Assembly (NCBI GenBank): GCA_900489925.1
Contig: UEHQ01000011.1
Span: 94,067 to 158,066, forward strand
DNA: 64,000 nt
Origin: Hyphomicrobiales bacterium
GTDB lineage: Bacteria; Pseudomonadota; Alphaproteobacteria; Rhizobiales; Rhizobiaceae
Direction: 5' to 3'
Within the stretch, counting starts at the first letter, position 1; every line of letters starts with the position of its first letter. The position numbers and the translations under genes were made by a program. The notes below the pieces were generated by a model. That model saw nothing but the letters and a program-made list of their open reading frames with translations. It did no database searches and was not told the origin of the DNA. This document shows positions 34,508 to 43,321 of this stretch, one piece after another.

Positions 34508-35947
34508 TTAGATGCCGCTCTGGCCGTCGGAGCCGATATAGGCGATGCGCAGCATGTTGGTGGCACCCGGCGTGCCGAGCGGCACGCCGGCCGAGATGAT
34601 GATGCGGTCACCCGGCTTGCCGAAGCCTTCGTCGGCAACGATGCGGCACGCACGGTTGACCATGTCGTCGAGGTCGGTCGCGTCATGCGTGACGACGCAG
34701 TGCAGACCCCAGACGATGGCGAGACGGCGAGCCGTCTGGATGACCGGCGACAGCGCCAGGATCGGAACCTGCGGACGCTCGCGCGAGGCACGCAGACCCG
34801 TCGTGCCCGACGAGGTGTAACAGACGATCGCAGACAGACGGAGCGTTTCCGCAATCTGACGAGCAGCCAGCGAGATCGCATCGGCGCCGGTTGCTTCCGG
34901 CTGCGCGCGCTGCGCGTAGATGATGCCAGGATAGTGCGGCTCGCGCTCGATGGTGCTGGCGATCGAGGCCATCGTCGAGACGGCTTCAACCGGATAGTCA
35001 CCGGATGCGGATTCAGCCGACAGCATGACGGCGTCAGCGCCTTCGAAGACGGCGGTCGCGACGTCGGAGACCTCGGCGCGCGTCGGGACGGGTGCGGTGA
35101 TCATCGATTCCAGCATCTGCGTGGCGACGATCACTGGCTTGCCCGAACGGCGGCAGGCGCGGATCAGCTGCTTCTGGATACCCGGAACGGATTCGAGCGG
35201 CATTTCGACGCCGAGGTCACCACGGGCAACCATCAGAGCGTCGGAAAGCTCGATGATTTCCTCGATGCGCTCGATCGCCTGCGGCTTTTCGATCTTCGAC
35301 ATGATGCCGACGCGACCGCGCGCGATCTTGCGCACTTCGGCCAGATCTTCCGGGCGCTGCACGAAGGAGAGCGCGACCCAGTCGACATCGTCGGTCGCCA
35401 GAACGGCGTCGAGGTCGGTGCGGTCCTTGTCGGTCAATACGCCGACGGTCAGCAGCGTGTCGGGAAGGCTCACGCCCTTGCGGTCGGAGATCTTCGTGCC
35501 CGAAATGACCGTCGTGACGATGCTCTTGCCGTCGCACTTTTCAGCGCGCAGCGCGAGCTTGCCATCGTCGATCAGCAGGCGATGGCCGGGCTGTACCGAT
35601 TCCAGGATTTCAGGATGCGGCAGGAACACGCGGGTCGCATCGCCGGGTGCTTCGTTGTTGTCGAGCGTGAAGGTGTCGCCCGGCTTCAGATCGACCTTGC
35701 CTTCGGCGAACTTGCCGACGCGCAGCTTCGGACCCTGAAGGTCGGCCAGAATGCCGATCGGGCGGCCGGAGCGGGCTTCGACGGCGCGGATACGCTTGAT
35801 CAGCGCACGCATCACGTCGTGGCTGGCATGGCTCATGTTGATACGGAAAACGTCAGCACCGGCCTGGTGCAGCTTTTCGATCATCGACTCCTCGGAGGAG
35901 GCCGGTCCGAGCGTGGCGAGGATTTTAACTTTGCGGTTACGCTTCAT
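34508..35947 (-). CDS. pyk: Pyruvate kinase
   Basis: Glycolytic enzyme, phosphoenolpyruvate plus ADP to pyruvate plus ATP; 479 residues, the normal length. Motifs: ATLGPASSEE at the N-terminus, active-site VMVARGDLGVEMPLE region, KPVIVATQMLESM, and TRAEVSDVATAVFEGADAVMLS. ATG 35947 shares its A with the DUF1036 stop (TGATG), so the two genes are translationally linked. A TTG one codon earlier is ignored. Confidence 0.96.
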   Translation of the reverse strand: MKRNRKVKILATLGPASSEESMIEKLHQAGADVFRINMSHASHDVMRALIKRIRAVEARSGRPIGILADLQGPKLRVGKFAEGKVDLKPGDTFTLDNNEAPGDATRVFLPHPEILESVQPGHRLLIDDGKLALRAEKCDGKSIVTTVISGTKISDRKGVSLPDTLLTVGVLTDKDRTDLDAVLATDDVDWVALSFVQRPEDLAEVRKIARGRVGIMSKIEKPQAIERIEEIIELSDALMVARGDLGVEMPLESVPGIQKQLIRACRRSGKPVIVATQMLESMITAPVPTRAEVSDVATAVFEGADAVMLSAESASGDYPVEAVSTMASIASTIEREPHYPGIIYAQRAQPEATGADAISLAARQIAETLRLSAIVCYTSSGTTGLRASRERPQVPILALSPVIQTARRLAIVWGLHCVVTHDATDLDDMVNRACRIVADEGFGKPGDRIIISAGVPLGTPGATNMLRIAYIGSDGQSGI

Positions 35948-36423
35948 CAATTCGGGCTTTCTTGCGTGCCGGGGGTATCGGAAAGTTGAACCATCCAGCT
36001 GCCCTGGCGGCCCGTATCATATTCCTTGAACCCCATCTTCTGATAGCCACGGGCGTAGCAATCATTGACACCCGTGATCTTGAACTCGTTCTCTGCCACG
36101 CACATCTGCACGTCACCCGTCCATCGTCCTCCCCGGGCGGCGTCCTCGGCGTAGAGATAATAATATCGCGACTGCAGCTCTCCCTCGATCAGCGTCGCGC
36201 ATGTCGTTGCTGGCACCTGCCACCAGCCTTCCGTCATCCAGCCATCCTTGGCCCTGTATCCAATTGCGACACCCACGAGGTTCTGTGTGCCGTTGCAGAC
36301 GCGAAAATCGGCATGAGCCGCGTCGGCTATGAAAAACGGCGAGAAAGCCGCGAGAACAAACAGTGCAAGACGGGCAAGCGGCCCGGAGCGCAGAAGGAAA
36401 CTTGGCGCGGTCTGGATCAACAC
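35947..36423 (-). CDS. DUF1036 exported protein
   Basis: About 158 residues. A signal peptide (LALFVLAAFSPFFIADAAHA) precedes the DUF1036 domain DFRVCNGTQNLVGVAIGY, with WMTEGWWQVPATTCATLIEG and conserved Cys residues. It is periplasmic, function unknown. The start is uncertain: GTG 36423, TTG 36420 and TTG 36432 are all in frame near GGAAG and GGGAG. Its stop overlaps the pyk start by one base, a pairing that suggests cotranscription. Confidence 0.82.
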   Translation of the reverse strand: MLIQTAPSFLLRSGPLARLALFVLAAFSPFFIADAAHADFRVCNGTQNLVGVAIGYRAKDGWMTEGWWQVPATTCATLIEGELQSRYYYLYAEDAARGGRWTGDVQMCVAENEFKITGVNDCYARGYQKMGFKEYDTGRQGSWMVQLSDTPGTQESPN

Positions 36424-36628
36424 GACTTCCAATGGGCTCCCGATTATTCGTTGGTGTGCCTTCTTGCGCCGCCTCCCCGAGAATGTCAACGCAATGCTAA
36501 TCGATTATATTCCATGACAGCCCCGACAGGCAGCCGTGTTGCGGCGTTTGATCAACGGCCATGCTTGAACGCGTCACTTGGCCATGCGAACAGAGATCGA
36601 CCGCAAACCATAATTGGCGATTTCCCTC

Positions 36629-37420
36629 ATGAATGCCTTCCAATCATTCGAAATCCTAGACGGCAACCATGACAGTGGCATGGTGCTCCTCGGCGACCAC
36701 GCGATGAACCGTCTCCCCGAGAATTACGATCGCCTGGGCCTGCCCGCCAATGCCTTTGAACGCCATATTGCCTATGATATCGGCATCGAGGGACTGGTAC
36801 GTGCGCTGTCGGCAAGGCTCGGCGCGCCTGCGGTTCTCGGCGGCTTCTCCCGCCTGCTGATCGATCCCAATCGAGGCGAAGACGACCCGACATTGATCAT
36901 GAAGATTTCCGACGGCGCCATCATTCCGGGCAATCACCCGATCTCGACCGAGGAGTGGAACCGCCGTGTGGAAACCCACCACCGGCCGTATCACAATGCC
37001 GTCAACGAAACGATCGGTCGCGTGGCAGCGAAGACAGGCAAGGCGCCACTCGTGCTTTCACTGCACTCCTATACCCCAGCGTGGAAGGGTGTTCCGCGCC
37101 CGTGGCACGCAGCCGTCCTCTGGGACAGCGATCACCGTGCCGTCTCCCCCTTGCTTGACATGCTCCGCAAGGATCCCGATCTGATAGTCGGCGACAACGA
37201 GCCATATGACGGCGCGCTGAAGGGAGATACCATGTACCGGCATTGCATGGTTCCTGGCATTGCCCACGCGCTGCTGGAGGTTCGGCAGGATCTCATCGGT
37301 GATGAGGCTGGCATCGCCGCCTGGGCAGACCGGCTGGCACCCATTTTCAAATCCATGAATGCCGATCCGGCGCTGCATGAGTATAAGGTGCATGCATCGC
37401 GAACGGGACCATACGAATGA
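36629..37420 (+). CDS. N-formylglutamate amidohydrolase
   Basis: A 263-residue Zn-dependent hydrolase of the N-formylglutamate deformylase family (HutG-like). Conserved features: SGMVLLGDHAMNRLPENY, RHIAYDIGIEGLVR, SRLLIDPNRGEDD, and LSLHSYTPAWKGVPRPWH. No hut genes lie nearby, so a role other than histidine breakdown is possible. ATG 36629 is preferred over an upstream TTG. The stop overlaps a following ATG (ATGA). Confidence 0.9.
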   Translation: MNAFQSFEILDGNHDSGMVLLGDHAMNRLPENYDRLGLPANAFERHIAYDIGIEGLVRALSARLGAPAVLGGFSRLLIDPNRGEDDPTLIMKISDGAIIPGNHPISTEEWNRRVETHHRPYHNAVNETIGRVAAKTGKAPLVLSLHSYTPAWKGVPRPWHAAVLWDSDHRAVSPLLDMLRKDPDLIVGDNEPYDGALKGDTMYRHCMVPGIAHALLEVRQDLIGDEAGIAAWADRLAPIFKSMNADPALHEYKVHASRTGPYE

Positions 37421-37431
37421 AGGAGAGCGCC

Positions 37432-37737
37432 ATGACCGCACTCACTAGAGAACAGCAGACCGAATTCGAAGCCGCGGCATTCCGCCGCCTGGTCGCACAT
37501 CTGCGCGACCGCCCTGATGTCCAGAACATAGACCTGATGAATCTCGCAGGCTTCTGCCGCAATTGCCTGTCCAACTGGTATCGCGAAGCCGCCGAGGCAG
37601 ACGGTATCGAGGTCTCGAAGGACCAGTCGCGTGAGATCGTCTACGGCATGCCGTTCGAGGAGTGGAAAAGCCTTCATCAGAAGGAAGCCACCGCCCAGCA
37701 AAAAGCCGCATTTGAAATCAACAACCCGCACAAATAA
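37432..37737 (+). CDS. DUF1244 family protein
   Basis: A 101-residue cytosolic helical protein with the family's Cys pair in [18 protein letters not shown] and the conserved YGMPFEEWK. Function unknown. The GGAG at 37420-37423 supports ATG 37432 (MTALTREQQ) rather than the ATG at 37417 that overlaps the preceding stop. It lies between the N-formylglutamate amidohydrolase and gapR in one operon. Confidence 0.88.
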   Translation: MTALTREQQTEFEAAAFRRLVAHLRDRPDVQNIDLMNLAGFCRNCLSNWYREAAEADGIEVSKDQSREIVYGMPFEEWKSLHQKEATAQQKAAFEINNPHK

Positions 37738-37826
37738 GCCTCGGCTTGTCGAATAGGCTTGACCCCGGCCCCGCTTCGCGGCAGTCAACGCCATCCGAAT
37801 TTTACATCCCCTATCAGGAGAACACG

Positions 37827-38090
37827 ATGTCTGATGCCCACGGCGTTGCCCGCGACCAGCTTCGCGCTTTCATCGAGCGCATTGAACGGTTGGAAGAAGA
37901 AAAGAAGACCATCGCCGACGATATCAAGGACGTCTATGGCGAAGCCAAGGGAACCGGCTTCGACACCAAGATCCTCAAGAAGGTCATTGCCCTGCGCAAG
38001 AAGGACGAGCAGGAACGTCTGGAAGAGGAAGCCATCCTCGACACCTACCTGCACGCGCTCGGCATGATCGACTCTCCGCCGGAAGGCTGA
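37827..38090 (+). CDS. gapR: GapR-like nucleoid-associated protein (DUF2312)
   Basis: An 87-residue helical protein: [19 protein letters not shown], then [29 protein letters not shown] and [14 protein letters not shown]. This is the DUF2312/GapR family, whose Caulobacter member forms a tetrameric clamp on overtwisted DNA ahead of replication and transcription and stimulates topoisomerases. Length matches. CAGGAG precedes the ATG at good spacing. A strong terminator follows. It is the last gene of its operon. Confidence 0.9.
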   Translation: MSDAHGVARDQLRAFIERIERLEEEKKTIADDIKDVYGEAKGTGFDTKILKKVIALRKKDEQERLEEEAILDTYLHALGMIDSPPEG

Positions 38091-38113
38091 TTGTCCAGGC
38101 ACCTGCCCATTTG

Positions 38114-38142
38114 AAACCGCCGAGCAGTTCGGCGGTTTTTTT
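38114..38142 (+). terminator. Intrinsic terminator after gapR
   Basis: AACCGCCGA pairs perfectly with TCGGCGGTT around GCAGT, followed by TTTTT. Confidence 0.88.
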
Positions 38143-38157
38143 ATAACTGACGCAGCC

Positions 38158-39315
38158 TTACGAGACGCCAAGCTGCGGCTGCTTGCGTCCTAGAAAGCTG
38201 GCAACCGACAGCAGCCTGCGCTGCAGCTCGTAGGCAATCGCACAAACCGCGCACGTCACGACCACCACGACACCGAACGCCCATGGCGGCTGCATTCCAT
38301 GTTGCTGCAGCCAGTACGCGACCAGAACCAGCACCGTCTGATGCAGAACGTAGTAGGTCAGGACAGCCTTGTTCAAATACATGATAACTGGATTTGAATG
38401 GTAGATGAATCGGCGCGCGTAGCCGAGCAAGGCGACGATCGCCGTCCACTGGAATGCGGACCGGCAGACACGCAACGCCGTCACCAGCAGGGCTGGTCGC
38501 TCGGCCGCGGGAATGGTGGTGACAATCGCCGCCAGAACAATAAAGCACGCAAGCGCGATCATCAGCGACATTGTCCTATGGGTCACGACCGCGTCCCAAA
38601 AACCGTCATGCCTCGCCAGAAGCGCACCCGCCAGAAAGAAGCTGAAGTAGACAATATGCGCATACCAATCGGTCACCGGATTGAGCGTCTCGCCAAAGGC
38701 CGGGAAAAGCGCCAGGCGCAGAACGGCGAGATAAAGAACCGGCCAGTACAGCAGCCCGACTCCATGGAGGGTCTTCGAAAGCCACACACCTCCGCGTAGA
38801 AAAAGCGTAGGAGCATAGCGCTGTAGCAGCGCCCACAGGGCGGTATAGACCCAGAGGTAGGCAAGAAACCAAAGATGCGCGAAACTTCCAACTTCGCGCC
38901 CCAGCGCATCGGTGACCCCGCCGGTGAGATAGCTCCACCAGAACTGGAGGTAGGGCATGGAAAAGCCGCTCTGCATCTTCAGCGTGATGTAGATCTGCGG
39001 CGGAATGACCACCAGCATGCCGACCAGAAGCGGCGGAAGAAGCTGGCGCGATCGAAACAGGCGCACTTCGCCCGGCGAGCGCCGCGATGTCAGCGCTGCC
39101 GTCACCACACCTGACAGGAAAAACAGCAGGCTCATCCGCCACGGATGCGACCCGATCGAGATCAGGTCGAAGAGCCAGCTTTCGCCGCCCGCCCGGTGCA
39201 GCCAGCCGCGCGAGCTATACAGAATACTGGAATGATAGACGATCAGCAGCCCAAAGGCGCATACCCGCAGGAAATCGACATCATGTCGACGCCCCATCCG
39301 GCCCTCGTTTGCCAT
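38158..39315 (-). CDS. Acyltransferase family 3 membrane protein
   Basis: About 385 residues with roughly ten membrane helices. The acyltransferase-3 hallmark is at the N-terminus: RRHDVDFLRVCAFGLLIVYHSS (catalytic His in the first helix region), then WRMSLLFFLSGV and RSRQLLPPLLVGMLVV. The family moves acyl groups across the inner membrane onto glucans, lipids or polysaccharides; the OpgC type succinylates periplasmic glucans. ATG 39315 is chosen; ATG 39297 is also possible. It stands alone. Confidence 0.87.
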   Translation of the reverse strand: MANEGRMGRRHDVDFLRVCAFGLLIVYHSSILYSSRGWLHRAGGESWLFDLISIGSHPWRMSLLFFLSGVVTAALTSRRSPGEVRLFRSRQLLPPLLVGMLVVIPPQIYITLKMQSGFSMPYLQFWWSYLTGGVTDALGREVGSFAHLWFLAYLWVYTALWALLQRYAPTLFLRGGVWLSKTLHGVGLLYWPVLYLAVLRLALFPAFGETLNPVTDWYAHIVYFSFFLAGALLARHDGFWDAVVTHRTMSLMIALACFIVLAAIVTTIPAAERPALLVTALRVCRSAFQWTAIVALLGYARRFIYHSNPVIMYLNKAVLTYYVLHQTVLVLVAYWLQQHGMQPPWAFGVVVVVTCAVCAIAYELQRRLLSVASFLGRKQPQLGVS

Positions 39316-39435
39316 TGCCCCTCGCCCCCGTTGCCTTTCCTGATGGAAATTCGCGCGAGCTTTATAAGTAATCGCAAATGATTGAATGGCGCTTAATTGA
39401 ATAGATGAAAAGATAACGATCGGCGGGCCCAAACG

Positions 39436-39465
39436 AAAAAGCCGCCGGATATCTCCAGCGGCTTT
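39436..39465 (-). terminator. Intrinsic terminator of the MepK-like gene
   Basis: On the minus strand AAAGCCGCTGG pairs with CCGGCGGCTTT (10 of 11) around AGATAT, followed by TTTTTCG. Confidence 0.8.
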
Positions 39466-39486
39466 CTGATCTCGTTCTCGGGAAAC

Positions 39487-41385
39487 TCAGTTCGTATTGA
39501 ACTTCCGGACTTCCATGAAGTTCACCGCGCTGCCGCTGAAGCGGCCCGGGTCGATGGAGGCTGTCTTGGTGAAGCCTTCCGCATAGACCGCGGTCGGCTG
39601 TGCACGGAGCGTCTGGCTGACGAAGCGCGGCGCCTTAACCGGCTTTGTCACCATTTCCATGCGCGCGTTGGTCAGCGCCCACTTCGAGATGATCTTCTCG
39701 GTCAGCTTCGGCTCTGTCGTGATCGTGGCACGGCCAGCATCGGCCTGGGCGGCTTCATGCTTGGTCGGGCGACCGCCCTTGGTCGGCGCAACCTGGGCGG
39801 CACTGGCGTCAAGCGACGGCTTGGGTGCATCGAAACCATCGCCGAACGTCGCGGCCTTGGGCGTCGGCGCGAGCGCCGCCATCTGTACCGGCGGCTTTTC
39901 CGATGGAACCTTTTGCGGCATCGCTGCGTTAATGGCCTGTTCGACGCTCGAAATCGCCGGCTGGCTAGACGCGACTTGGCTATCGCCGGCCGTCTTCTGC
40001 TGATCAAGAGCGTCGGCAACAGCAGGAGAAAGCGTATCCTCCTGGTCTGCCACGTCGTCATCAGCTTCCGCGTCGGCGTTCGCCGCGGCGAGGAGCTTTT
40101 CGGCGAGCGCCGGACGTTCAGCCGGCGTCGGAACCGCTGCGAGATTCCCCGTCATCGCAGCCGGGTCAGCCGAAGCGACTTCCGCGTCTCCTGGAGAGCG
40201 CCGCGGTCCGAGCAGTGAAGGAACGGGTACGCTATAGGCACTGAGATCCGCGAACTGCTGCTGACCCTCGGTCACAGCAGAGAGGGCTTCTTGTGCCGCA
40301 TTTCCGGACTGAGGAGCGACCAGGGCGTTAGCCACTTCGCTTCCACCCGGCTGATTGGCAAACGCCGGACGCACCTGCGGAACCGGCGCATTGACACTTG
40401 CGACCTCGGTCGGCTGGGCGGGAGCCTGCTGGCCGGGATCGGCTGCGTTCGGCATATCAGCCTTTGGCGGCGTCGCCTTCGCGACGGCGACAGGTGCTGC
40501 TGCGCTATCATCATCAGAACTGTCTTCAGCTTCGTCAGCGCCGCCGCCAAACAGCGCGGCAAACAGTGTCTTGTGCTTCGGCTGCTCGCTCGACGACGAG
40601 CCGCTATAGGCGCCGGAGCTTGCCATCTGCACTTCGGTCGAGCTGACGCGACGCTTATAGTCGGCCACGGCCTGCTCATAGCCCGGCAGCGGTCTGCCAT
40701 CAGCAGGGATGTGCATCGTGTTGCCGTTCGGGAAGAGACGGACGAGCTCTTCGCGGCTCATACGCGGCCATGCGCGCACGCCACCAACGTCCATGTGCAC
40801 GAACGGCGAGCCCGACGTCGGATAGAATCCAACGCCGCCAACCTGCATTTTCATGCCGATTCCGCGCAAGGTGGCCAGTTTGACGTCAGGAATGAAGAAA
40901 TCCATCGCCTTGCCGAGCATGTGCTGGCTCTTCTCGGCAACGCCGGAATTACGCGAACGTGCCTTCAGCATGGCGTTGGTGCCTGGCGAACGGAAGCCGC
41001 AGACGACGTTGATGTAATCCTTGGAACCGCTCTGGCGATACACTTCCCAGATCAGATCGAAGAGACGCGGGTCCATCCTCGTCGGCTGGTTCTTGCGCCA
41101 GTCGCGAAGGAAGCGGTTCAGCTGCTCGAGACCCTTGGGGTCGAACCGGCCGTTGCGCTTGTAGGTAATCACCGCCTTTTCGCCGGTGTGAATGAAATAG
41201 AGCTTGAGACTACGCGTTTCGCCAGCCGCCTGCGAGGGCGTGCTGATCACCACAGGCGACGAAACGGCAACTGCGAGAAGGGCGGCCATAGCCGTCCTAA
41301 ACACCTTTCCGCAAAGGTCTGCGCACCTGTCGCGCCAGGTCGGGCGCTTAGGCTTCGTATTCCCATTCAGATCCGGCAAACTCAA
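39487..41385 (-). CDS. DUF882 (MepK/YcbK-like) peptidoglycan endopeptidase with long tail
   Basis: 632 residues. A basic N-terminus and membrane/signal segment (MAALLAVAVSSPVVISTPSQAA) lead into an M15-like zinc domain: CGFRSPGTNAML, H155 in SQHMLGKAMDFFIPD with D162, and H197 in FVHMDVG. E. coli MepK of this family cuts 3-3 crosslinks. After about residue 240 the chain is a low-complexity Ala/Pro/Ser tail of about 390 residues, far longer than MepK. The start is a TTG (41385 or 41379; GGGGA fits the latter). It has its own terminator. Confidence 0.86.
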   Translation of the reverse strand: MSLPDLNGNTKPKRPTWRDRCADLCGKVFRTAMAALLAVAVSSPVVISTPSQAAGETRSLKLYFIHTGEKAVITYKRNGRFDPKGLEQLNRFLRDWRKNQPTRMDPRLFDLIWEVYRQSGSKDYINVVCGFRSPGTNAMLKARSRNSGVAEKSQHMLGKAMDFFIPDVKLATLRGIGMKMQVGGVGFYPTSGSPFVHMDVGGVRAWPRMSREELVRLFPNGNTMHIPADGRPLPGYEQAVADYKRRVSSTEVQMASSGAYSGSSSSEQPKHKTLFAALFGGGADEAEDSSDDDSAAAPVAVAKATPPKADMPNAADPGQQAPAQPTEVASVNAPVPQVRPAFANQPGGSEVANALVAPQSGNAAQEALSAVTEGQQQFADLSAYSVPVPSLLGPRRSPGDAEVASADPAAMTGNLAAVPTPAERPALAEKLLAAANADAEADDDVADQEDTLSPAVADALDQQKTAGDSQVASSQPAISSVEQAINAAMPQKVPSEKPPVQMAALAPTPKAATFGDGFDAPKPSLDASAAQVAPTKGGRPTKHEAAQADAGRATITTEPKLTEKIISKWALTNARMEMVTKPVKAPRFVSQTLRAQPTAVYAEGFTKTASIDPGRFSGSAVNFMEVRKFNTN

Positions 41386-41558
41386 TCCCCGTCAGACAGC
41401 CGATGGTCCTCTATCTCGACCCTTGACTGTGAAATGCGGTCACACGATGGCAAAAATGCCACACATGATCAACCTTTTCTTTACATAGTGAACAGGCCAC
41501 TAACAAGTGGTTTATGATTGGTAACAAAAGATGATTGCCGGATTGTTAATGAAGCGTT

Positions 41559-43112
41559 TCAGGCCGCGTCCTTCTGCGGGTTGTCGGGGTCGATCCCGTA
41601 ATCCTTGAGTTTTCTGTACAATGTGGACCGCCCGATGCCGAGTTTTCGGGCCACTTGACTCATCTGCCCCCGATAGAATTTAAGGGCGAATCTGATCAGT
41701 TCTTCTTCCACATCCGCAAGCTTTCGCACGTCGCCTGATGGGTTCGTGCTGGCAATTGCGTTGTCCGGTGCATCACTGATTCGCGCCACGAGGTGGTCCG
41801 CGGCTGCCTGCGAGACCGGATCCTCGGGACTGGCGAGTTCGGCGAGACGATCGCCGACGCTATTGTCGGCCACGAGCGCGAGATGGTCGACCACCGCGTA
41901 TTCCGGCAGCTGGCCGGCGATCTGCGGGAAGTCGGCTTCAGTCAGCTCTGGTCCATCTGCCAGCACCACGGCGCGGAAGATGGCGTTCTCGAGCTGGCGG
42001 ATATTGCCCGGCCAATCGTAGGCGGTCAGCAGCGCCAGGGCGCCAGCGCTCACCGTCATGCGATGGCCGTTCTTCTGCTCGCTCGAGAAGCGCTCGGTGA
42101 AGACGCGCACGAGGTGCGGGATGTCTTCCTTTCGCTTGCGCAGCGCCGGAATGGTGATCGGGAAGACGTTGAGACGATAATAGAGATCCTCGCGGAAGTG
42201 GCCGTTCTTGACCTCTTCGATCAGATCCTTGTTGGTTGCCGAAATCAGGCGGACATTGACCTTGTGCGCGGTGCGCGCGCCGACGGTCTCGATCTCGCCC
42301 TGCTGCACGGCGCGCAGGAGCTTGACCTGGACTTCGAGCGGCAGGTCGCCGATCTCGTCGAGGAAGATCGTGCCGCCATCGGCTTCCATGAACTTGCCGA
42401 TATGGCGCTCGGTCGCGCCGGTAAAGGCACCCTTTTCATGGCCGAACAGAATGCTCTCGACCAGATTGTGCGGGATCGCGCCACAGTTGACGGTGACGAA
42501 CGGCTTGCCGGAACGGTCGCTGCCGGACTGGATGGCACGCGCCACCAGTTCCTTGCCGACGCCGGATTCCCCTTCGAGCACGACGGGGATGGTCGACTGC
42601 GACGCACGCTGCGCCAGATCGATGACCCGTATCATTGCGGGGCTCGCCGAAACGATATCGTCGAATCCGACTGAGCCGGAACGGGACCTGCGGCCACTGC
42701 GCGCCTTGATTTCGCGCTGATCCAGCTTGAGGGCGTTTGCAATCGAATTGGCGATCCGCTCGGGAGACACCGGCTTGACGACAAAATCGAAGGCGCCGGC
42801 ACGCATGGCCTGCACCACCGTTTCGATGCCGCCCTGCCCCGTCTGAACGATAACGGGAACCTGTGTGCCGAATTCGTGCACCGCTTCCAGGAACTCCAGG
42901 CCCGTCATTTCAGGCATCATCAGGTCCAGCACGATGACGTTGTAGAGGCCACTGCCTCTCTTCACCATCTCCAGACCGATCCGGCCGTTCTCGGCCTGAT
43001 GGACCACGTGCCCGTGGCGCTCTATCGCGTTCTTGAGCAATCGGCGCTGAACCGGATCGTCCTCGACGACCAGAATCTGCGCGGCACCCTTGATCTCATT
43101 GTAACCGGTCAT
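41559..43112 (-). CDS. Sigma-54-dependent response regulator (NtrC type)
   Basis: A 517-residue activator. The receiver domain (about 12-125) has the phosphoacceptor Asp in IVLDLMMPEMTG. The AAA+ domain (about 150-390) has Walker A GESGVGKE, an intact sigma-54 contact loop EKGAFTGA, Walker B GGTIFLDEIGD and sensor DWPGNIRQLENAI. The C-terminal Fis-type HTH reads MSQVARKLGIGRSTLYRKL. Everything needed for phosphorylation-dependent activation is present. No histidine kinase is adjacent, so the partner and target genes are unknown. Confidence 0.94.
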   Translation of the reverse strand: MTGYNEIKGAAQILVVEDDPVQRRLLKNAIERHGHVVHQAENGRIGLEMVKRGSGLYNVIVLDLMMPEMTGLEFLEAVHEFGTQVPVIVQTGQGGIETVVQAMRAGAFDFVVKPVSPERIANSIANALKLDQREIKARSGRRSRSGSVGFDDIVSASPAMIRVIDLAQRASQSTIPVVLEGESGVGKELVARAIQSGSDRSGKPFVTVNCGAIPHNLVESILFGHEKGAFTGATERHIGKFMEADGGTIFLDEIGDLPLEVQVKLLRAVQQGEIETVGARTAHKVNVRLISATNKDLIEEVKNGHFREDLYYRLNVFPITIPALRKRKEDIPHLVRVFTERFSSEQKNGHRMTVSAGALALLTAYDWPGNIRQLENAIFRAVVLADGPELTEADFPQIAGQLPEYAVVDHLALVADNSVGDRLAELASPEDPVSQAAADHLVARISDAPDNAIASTNPSGDVRKLADVEEELIRFALKFYRGQMSQVARKLGIGRSTLYRKLKDYGIDPDNPQKDAA

Positions 43113-43321
43113 TGCTGCCTCACTTCATGCGAAACCTGACAGGCACTCTCGCAGAAAGGCTTGAACATCCAGTTTTGAGAAATAATTGCATTTTAACGTT
43201 TGGGGCGAAGACGAATCCGGCTCGAAACGGAGCTTCCCGGAAGCCGAAATGCCCTTGATACCGGGCCTTTAGGCGCTTAGACAGTCTAGCCTGTCGCAAA
43301 AGAGGAAGAGGAACCCCGCTC

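Noticed and set aside
41448..41461. TGGCA-AAAA-TGCCA inverted repeat before the MepK-like gene
   Set aside because: Five-base arms with an AT loop are expected by chance in a spacer of this size; no supporting context.
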